A stretch of 64,000 bases of DNA from Fodinibacter sp963747405. GTDB taxonomy: Bacteria; Actinomycetota; Actinomycetes; Actinomycetales; Dermatophilaceae. The stretch is taken from positions 186,001-250,000 of the forward strand of contig CAVVFG010000007.1 in the NCBI GenBank assembly GCA_963747405.1, read 5' to 3'. The notes beneath the pieces were generated by a model. That model was not told the origin of the DNA and did not search any database. It was given only the letters and a program-made list of their open reading frames with translations. The stretch's first letter is position 1; the number at the start of each line of letters is the position of its first letter. Of this stretch, positions 59,354-64,000 are shown in pieces. The position numbers and the translations under genes are program-made.

Positions 59354-60534
59354 GCTTCAGCTTCGCCACCTTCGGCAACGACCTCTACACCGGCAAGCGC
59401 TCGATCCCGGTCGTCCCCCAGCGCCGGCGCTTCTACCTCGCCTCGCTGGTCATGCTCGTCATCGCCGTGCTCGGCCTCGTCACCCAGCAGCTCAACCTGG
59501 GCCTGGAGTTCCGCGGCGGGTCCGAGTTCCGGGTGGCGACCACGTCGACACCCAGCGACTACGAGCAGATCGCGCGCAGCGCCGTCGGTGCCAGCGAGGA
59601 CGAGCGCGGCGTCAACGTCACCCTCGTGGGCAACGACACCGTGCGGGTGCAGACCGAGCGGCTCTCCGACACCGGCAGCCAGAAGGTGCGCACGGACCTG
59701 GCCACGGCGTTCGGGGTGGCCGAGTCCGAGGTCAGCGGCACGTTCATCGGCCCCTCGTGGGGCGCCTCGGTGAGCCAGCAGGCGCTGCGCGCGCTGGTCA
59801 TCTTCCTGCTCGCGGTCTCGTTGCTGATGACGGTGTACTTCCGCAACTGGAAGATGGCGGCGGCCGGGCTCATCGCACTGGCCCACGACCTCGTCATCAC
59901 CGTCGGCATCTATGCCTGGAGCGGTTTCGAGGTCTCCCCGGCCACGATGATCGGCTTCCTCACCGTGCTCGGCTACAGCCTCTACGACACCGTCGTCGTC
60001 TTCGACAAGGTGCGCGAGAACACCAACGAGGCCTTCGCCAACGGGCGCCTCACCTTCGCCCAGGCCGCCAACCTCGCCGTCAACCAGACGATGGTCCGCT
60101 CCATCAACACCACCGTCATCGGCCTGCTGCCCATCACCGCGGTGCTGAGCGTGGGTGCGGTCTTCCTCGGCCCGGGCGTGCTCCTCGACCTGTCGCTGGT
60201 GCTCTTCGTCGGCATCCTCATCGGCGCCTACTCCTCGATCTTCATCGCCACCCCGCTGCTGGTCAGCCTGCGCCGGCGCGACGCGTCGGTCGTCGAGCTC
60301 GAGAAGAAGGCCGTGCGCCACCAGGCCCGCAGGGCCAAGGACGTCGCGGCGGCGCAGGCTGCCCACGCCGCGGGTGAGCTCGAGGGCGAGCCGGTGGCCG
60401 TCGGCGGCGGTGCTCCCGCTGCCGCCGAGGGCGAGGGCGCCACCCTCACCGGCCGGGCGGTGCACAAGTACGCGCACCAGACGCAGTCGGGCCCGCGCAA
60501 CCAGCCCCGGCGTACGCCGAAGTCCAAGCGTTGA
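59350..60534 (+). CDS. secF: Protein translocase subunit SecF
   Basis: 394 residues. First helix about 30-50, then NLGLEFRGGSEF, small periplasmic domain (VRVQTERLSDTGSQKV), and five C-terminal helices with MIGFLTVLGYSLYDTVVVFDKVRENT (about 199-224), where Asp in SLYDT is the conserved site. C-terminal cytoplasmic tail is longer than usual, Ala/Glu rich and ends basic (RTPKSKR). ATGA overlap with secD. Confidence 0.95.
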   Translation: MSFSFATFGNDLYTGKRSIPVVPQRRRFYLASLVMLVIAVLGLVTQQLNLGLEFRGGSEFRVATTSTPSDYEQIARSAVGASEDERGVNVTLVGNDTVRVQTERLSDTGSQKVRTDLATAFGVAESEVSGTFIGPSWGASVSQQALRALVIFLLAVSLLMTVYFRNWKMAAAGLIALAHDLVITVGIYAWSGFEVSPATMIGFLTVLGYSLYDTVVVFDKVRENTNEAFANGRLTFAQAANLAVNQTMVRSINTTVIGLLPITAVLSVGAVFLGPGVLLDLSLVLFVGILIGAYSSIFIATPLLVSLRRRDASVVELEKKAVRHQARRAKDVAAAQAAHAAGELEGEPVAVGGGAPAAAEGEGATLTGRAVHKYAHQTQSGPRNQPRRTPKSKR

Positions 60535-60538
60535 CCCG

Positions 60539-61132
60539 ATGACGACCGCCCCCGGCGGCGTCGGCGGCCCGCGGCCCACGTCCGGGGCTGCCGCGGCGGG
60601 GGATGCCGGCTCCGTCGCCGCCGCCGTCAGCGCCGCCCTGCGCGACGTCCCGGACTTCCCGCAGCCGGGTGTCGTCTTCAAGGACATCACCCCCCTGCTC
60701 GCCGACCCGCGTGCCTTCGCGACGGTCGTCGAGGCGATCCGTTCCCGGCACGACGGCGCGGTCGACCTGGTCGCCGGGGTGGAGGCCCGCGGCTTCGTCG
60801 TCGGGGCGGCCCTGGCCCACGCCCTCGGGGTGGGGTTCGTGCCGGTGCGCAAGGCCGGCAAGCTGCCCGGCGAGACCGTCTCGATCTCCTACGACCTCGA
60901 GTACGGCTCGGCCGAGATCGAGGTGCACGCCGACGCGTTCGTGGGCGGCGAGCGGGTGCTGCTCGTCGACGACGTACTGGCCACGGGCGGCACCGCCGCA
61001 GCGGCCTGGGACCTGCTCGAGCAGACGGGTGCCGAGGTGGTGGCGTTCGAGTGCATCGTCGAGCTCGCCGTGCTCGGCGGCCGGGCCCGGTTGGGGTCGC
61101 GCCCCGTGGGAGCGCTCCTCGTCGTCCCATGA
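60539..61132 (+). CDS. apt: Adenine phosphoribosyltransferase
   Basis: 197 residues. RDVPDFPQPGVVFKDITPLLADP is the Apt N-terminus (after a ~30-residue Gly/Ala-rich extension), GVEARGFVVGAALAHALGVGFVPVRKAGKLP the hood, and PRPP motif VLLVDDVLATGGT (about residues 142-154). Salvages adenine to AMP. Lies 4 nt after secF and just before rel, the same order as in mycobacteria. Confidence 0.95.
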   Translation: MTTAPGGVGGPRPTSGAAAAGDAGSVAAAVSAALRDVPDFPQPGVVFKDITPLLADPRAFATVVEAIRSRHDGAVDLVAGVEARGFVVGAALAHALGVGFVPVRKAGKLPGETVSISYDLEYGSAEIEVHADAFVGGERVLLVDDVLATGGTAAAAWDLLEQTGAEVVAFECIVELAVLGGRARLGSRPVGALLVVP

Positions 61133-61140
61133 GCGGCGAC

Positions 61141-61146
61141 TACACT
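61141..61146 (+). promoter_or_regulatory. -10 hexamer of leaderless rel
   Basis: TACACT ends 6 nt before ATG 61153, favouring that start over ATG 61129, which overlaps the apt stop but lacks a ribosome site. rel could thus be expressed apart from secDF-apt. Confidence 0.45.
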
Positions 61147-61152
61147 CCGGGC

Positions 61153-63492
61153 ATGGCGGAGGACACCACGACGGCCGCGGCGGGGGCCACCCCGCCCCCC
61201 GGGTTGTCCTCGCGTGCCCGGGCCCGCGCCGCCCTCGCCCTGGTCGGGCGCAACAAGGTGCCCGAGAACCCCGTGCTCGAGCCGCTGCTGCAGGTCGTGC
61301 GCAGCACCCACCCCAAGGCCGACCTCGCGCTCATCGAGCGGGCGTACGCCGTGGCCGAGCGGGCCCACGAGGGGCAGAAGCGCCGTTCGGGCGACGACTA
61401 CATCACCCACCCGCTGGCGGTCACCACGATCCTGGCCGAGCTGGGCATGACCCCGACGACGCTCGCCGCGGCGCTGCTGCACGACACCGTCGAGGACACC
61501 TCGTACAGCCTCGAGGCGCTGCGCCGCGACTTCGGCGACGAGATCGCGATGCTCGTCGACGGGGTCACCAAGCTCGACAAGGTCACCTACGGCCAGGCCG
61601 CCCAGGCCGAGACGGTGCGCAAGATGGTCGTGGCGATGGCGCGCGACATCCGGGTGCTCGTCATCAAGCTCGCCGACCGGCTGCACAACGCGCGCACGTG
61701 GCGCTACGTCTCGCAGGAGAGCGCGCAGCGCAAGGCCAAGGAGACCCTCGAGATCTACGCCCCGCTGGCACACCGGCTGGGCATGAACACCATCAAGTGG
61801 GAGCTCGAGGACCTGTCGTTCCAGGCGCTCTACCCCAAGGTCTACGACGAGATCGTGCGGCTGGTGGCCGAGCGCGCCCCCGCCCGGGAGGAGTACCTGG
61901 CCGGAGTGCGCGAGGAGGTCAGCGCCGACCTGCGCTCGGCCAAGATCAAGGCCACGGTCACCGGCCGGCCCAAGCACTACTACTCCGTCTACCAGAAGAT
62001 GATCGTGGGGGGTCGCGACTTCGAGCAGATCTACGACCTCGTCGCGGTGCGCGTGCTGGTCGAGACCGTGCGCGACTGCTACGCGGCGCTGGGGGCGCTG
62101 CACGCGCGGTGGAACCCGGTGCCGGGGCGCTTCAAGGACTACATCGCGATGCCGAAGTTCAACATGTACCAGTCGCTGCACACGACGGTCATCGGCCCGG
62201 GCGGCAAGCCGGTCGAGATCCAGATCCGCACCCATACGATGCACCGCCGGGCCGAGTACGGCGTCGCCGCGCACTGGAAGTACAAGGAGGACCCGGGGGC
62301 GAAGGGCACCGGCAACCAGGGCGGGGTGCAGGTGCGCGACGGCCAGGCCGACGCTACCAACGACATGGCCTGGCTGCGCCAGCTGCTCGACTGGCAGAAG
62401 GAGACCTCCGACCCGGGGGAGTTCCTGGAGTCGCTGCGCTTCGAGATCAACGCCAGCGAGGTCTACGTCTTCACGCCCAAGGGCCAGCTCGTCGGCCTGC
62501 CGGCCGGGTCGACCCCGGTCGACTTCGCCTACGCCGTGCACACCGAGGTCGGGCACCACTGCATCGGGGCCAGGGTCAACGGTCGCCTGGTGCCGCTCGA
62601 GAGCCGGCTCGACAACGGCGACGTGGTCGAGGTGCTCACCTCCAAGGCCGACTCCGCCGGCCCCTCGCGCGACTGGCTCAGCTTCGTGCGCTCGGCACGG
62701 GCCCGCAACAAGATCAAGCACTGGTTCACCAAGGAACGCCGCGAGGAGATGATCGACGGCGGCAAGGACTCCCTCGCCAAGGCCATGCGCAAGCAGGGCC
62801 TGCCGCTGCAGCGGCTCACCTCGGTCGAGTCGCTCACCGGGGTGGCCGAGGAGCTGCGGCTGGCCGGCATCGAGGGCCTCTACGCCGCCATCGGCGAGGG
62901 CAACGTCTCGGCGCAGCACGTCGTGTCACGCCTCGTCGCGTCGGTCGGTGGCGAGGAGGGCGCGAGCGAGGACATCGCCGAGGCCGCCACACCGGTCACC
63001 TCCCGGCCGAGCCACCGACGTCACGGCGACCCGGGGGTCGTCGTCAAGGGGATGGCCGAGGTGTGGGTCAAGCTCGCGCGCTGCTGCACCCCGGTGCCCG
63101 GCGACGACATCCTCGGCTTCGTCACGCGCGGCAACGGCGTCTCGGTGCACCGCCGCGACTGCACCAACGCCGATTCCCTTCTCTCACAGCCCGAGAAGAT
63201 CATCGAGGTCGAGTGGGCCCCCACCTCGGGCAGCATGTTCCTGGTGCAGCTGCAGGTCGAGGCGCTCGACCGCTCGCGGCTGCTGTCCGACGTCACCCGG
63301 GTGATCTCCGACAACGGGGTCAACATCCTCTCGGCCGCCGTCACCACCTCACGGGACCGGGTGGCCAAGCTGCACTTCACCTTCGAGATGGGCGACCCGG
63401 CGCACCTGGGTCACGTCGTGCGGGCCGTGCAGAAGGTCGACGGCGTGTTCGACGCGCACCGGGTTACCGGGGGCCGGCGCACCGAGCAGTAG
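61153..63492 (+). CDS. relA: Bifunctional (p)ppGpp synthetase/hydrolase Rel
   Basis: 779 residues from ATG 61153 (787 if ATG 61129). Domains: HD hydrolase with YITHPLAVTTILAELG and LLHDTVEDT (HD pair, about 110) plus KLADRLHNART; synthetase with FQALYPKVYDEI, VTGRPKHYYSVYQKM, IYDLVAVRVLV and FKDYIAMPKFNMYQSLHTTV; TGS domain EVYVFTPKGQLVGLPAGSTPVDFAYAVHTEVGH; zinc-finger/CC region VKLARCCTPVPGDDI; ACT domain QLQVEALDRSRLLSDVTRVI. Single long Rel of actinobacteria, making and degrading the alarmone. Confidence 0.97.
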   Translation: MAEDTTTAAAGATPPPGLSSRARARAALALVGRNKVPENPVLEPLLQVVRSTHPKADLALIERAYAVAERAHEGQKRRSGDDYITHPLAVTTILAELGMTPTTLAAALLHDTVEDTSYSLEALRRDFGDEIAMLVDGVTKLDKVTYGQAAQAETVRKMVVAMARDIRVLVIKLADRLHNARTWRYVSQESAQRKAKETLEIYAPLAHRLGMNTIKWELEDLSFQALYPKVYDEIVRLVAERAPAREEYLAGVREEVSADLRSAKIKATVTGRPKHYYSVYQKMIVGGRDFEQIYDLVAVRVLVETVRDCYAALGALHARWNPVPGRFKDYIAMPKFNMYQSLHTTVIGPGGKPVEIQIRTHTMHRRAEYGVAAHWKYKEDPGAKGTGNQGGVQVRDGQADATNDMAWLRQLLDWQKETSDPGEFLESLRFEINASEVYVFTPKGQLVGLPAGSTPVDFAYAVHTEVGHHCIGARVNGRLVPLESRLDNGDVVEVLTSKADSAGPSRDWLSFVRSARARNKIKHWFTKERREEMIDGGKDSLAKAMRKQGLPLQRLTSVESLTGVAEELRLAGIEGLYAAIGEGNVSAQHVVSRLVASVGGEEGASEDIAEAATPVTSRPSHRRHGDPGVVVKGMAEVWVKLARCCTPVPGDDILGFVTRGNGVSVHRRDCTNADSLLSQPEKIIEVEWAPTSGSMFLVQLQVEALDRSRLLSDVTRVISDNGVNILSAAVTTSRDRVAKLHFTFEMGDPAHLGHVVRAVQKVDGVFDAHRVTGGRRTEQ

Positions 63493-63528
63493 CGAGGGCG
63501 CGGGTGCCCGGTGTGTGGTGCCCTTGCC

Positions 63529-64000
63529 TCAGCCGCCGAACTCGTCGAGCCCGGCGCGGGCCTGAGCCAGCCACTCCTGCTGGGCGTTCAGCCGGGCACG
63601 GGCCGCCTCGGCGGCCTTGTCGTCACCCTTGGCCTCGGCCTTGGCGACATCCGCCTCGATCGCGGCGACGGACGTCTCGAGCTGGTCGACCAGCGAGCGG
63701 GCCCGCGCCGCGACCTCGGGGTTGGTGCGCTTCCAGCGCTGCTCGTCGGCCTCGCGCACGGCGGTCTCGACCCGGCGCATCTGCTTCTCGACGCGTTCGA
63801 GGTCGGCGCGGGGCACCTTGCCGGCCTTCTCCCACCGGTCCTGGATGCCGCGCAGGGCCACCTTCGCGGCCTCGATGTCGGTGACCGGCAGCAGCGCCTC
63901 GGCCTCGCTCAGCAGCTCCTCCTTGACGGCCAGGTTGGTGCGGAACTCCGCCTCCTCGGCCGCCGAGACCTCGTCCTTGGCCGCGAAGAAGGCGTCCTGG
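63529..64000 (-). CDS. DUF349 domain protein, C-terminal part (cut by window edge)
   Basis: The frame runs off the end of the window. About 157 residues are visible, wholly helical and charged: AFFAAKDEVSAAEEAEFRTNLAVKEELLSEAEALLPVTD, IQDRWEKAGKVPRADLERVEKQMRRVE and NPEVAARARSLVDQLETSV, the repeated F-x6-R / W-x2-G-x-V pattern of DUF349. These coiled-coil proteins have no settled function. Convergent with rel; 36 nt separate them. Confidence 0.85.
   Translation of the reverse strand, partial: QDAFFAAKDEVSAAEEAEFRTNLAVKEELLSEAEALLPVTDIEAAKVALRGIQDRWEKAGKVPRADLERVEKQMRRVETAVREADEQRWKRTNPEVAARARSLVDQLETSVAAIEADVAKAEAKGDDKAAEAARARLNAQQEWLAQARAGLDEFGG

Noticed and set aside
61129..61152. Upstream start of rel overlapping apt (ATGA)
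   Set aside because: No ribosome site and a -10 hexamer lies inside the extra codons; kept as an alternative only.

Overview
The window is GC-rich, gene-dense DNA from an actinobacterium, most likely a Micrococcales or Intrasporangiaceae-like organism. Evidence: many GTG starts, TANNNT -10 hexamers placed just before start codons, DUF222/13E12 HNH genes, phosphatidylinositol mannoside genes, a 10-methyl fatty acid type gene pair, and a gene order matching the mycobacterial thrS-HIT-pgsA-acyltransferase-pimA ... pdxS-pdxT-yebC ... ruvCAB ... secDF-apt-rel backbone. Species cannot be fixed from sequence alone. No phage, insertion sequence, CRISPR array, rRNA or replication origin was seen.

Layout. 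1-9 kb: end of an ATP-dependent DNA ligase, a membrane-anchored alpha/beta hydrolase, a large secreted subtilase, a RibD-like reductase, a PPK2 kinase and an AidB-like acyl-CoA dehydrogenase. 9-17 kb: a YihY/BrkB membrane protein, a tRNA Gly-Cys-Val cluster, an ion channel, a P-loop nucleoside kinase-like protein, a Tat-type multicopper oxidase, pabB/pabC-like genes and a tRNA-Val(CAC). 17-21.5 kb is accessory: a frameshifted DUF222/HNH gene, a GAP/LysE-like transporter, a DUF6325 pair and a membrane protein. 21.6-29 kb is lipid metabolism: a three-gene set resembling the 10-methyl (tuberculostearic) fatty acid pathway, then TetR/thiolase/large FabG/MaoC dehydratase in the order known from mycobacterial fadA2-fabG4-htdX. 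29-36.5 kb: a secreted protein, then a giant cyclase-ATPase-TPR regulator beside an MBL-fold hydrolase, a calcineurin-like phosphoesterase and a cyclic-nucleotide-binding protein, which could form a cyclic-nucleotide circuit. 36.6-54 kb: kinase-like protein, thrS, HIT protein, second PPK2, EF-G2, pgsA-acyltransferase-pimA, pdxS, kynU, pdxT, yebC, a methyltransferase and a second frameshifted DUF222/HNH gene. 54.8-64 kb: ruvCAB, yajC-secD-secF, apt, rel, and the end of a DUF349 protein.

Regulatory signals. Three LexA/SOS-like boxes stand before ruvC and before both HNH genes. A near-perfect 18-bp palindrome (consensus ATGGCCCGGTCGGGCCAT) occurs three times, each time upstream of a gene for an exported protein (subtilase, multicopper oxidase, secreted hypothetical); I do not recognise its regulator. 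At least eleven genes carry a TANNNT hexamer 6-7 nt before the start codon, indicating leaderless mRNAs and helping to fix starts. Several strong hairpins lie between convergent genes and after the tRNA cluster. Accessory oddities are a 67-bp direct repeat before ruvC, an 8-bp tandem repeat at the broken end of a GNAT remnant, and a hairpin-rich gene-free stretch after thrS.
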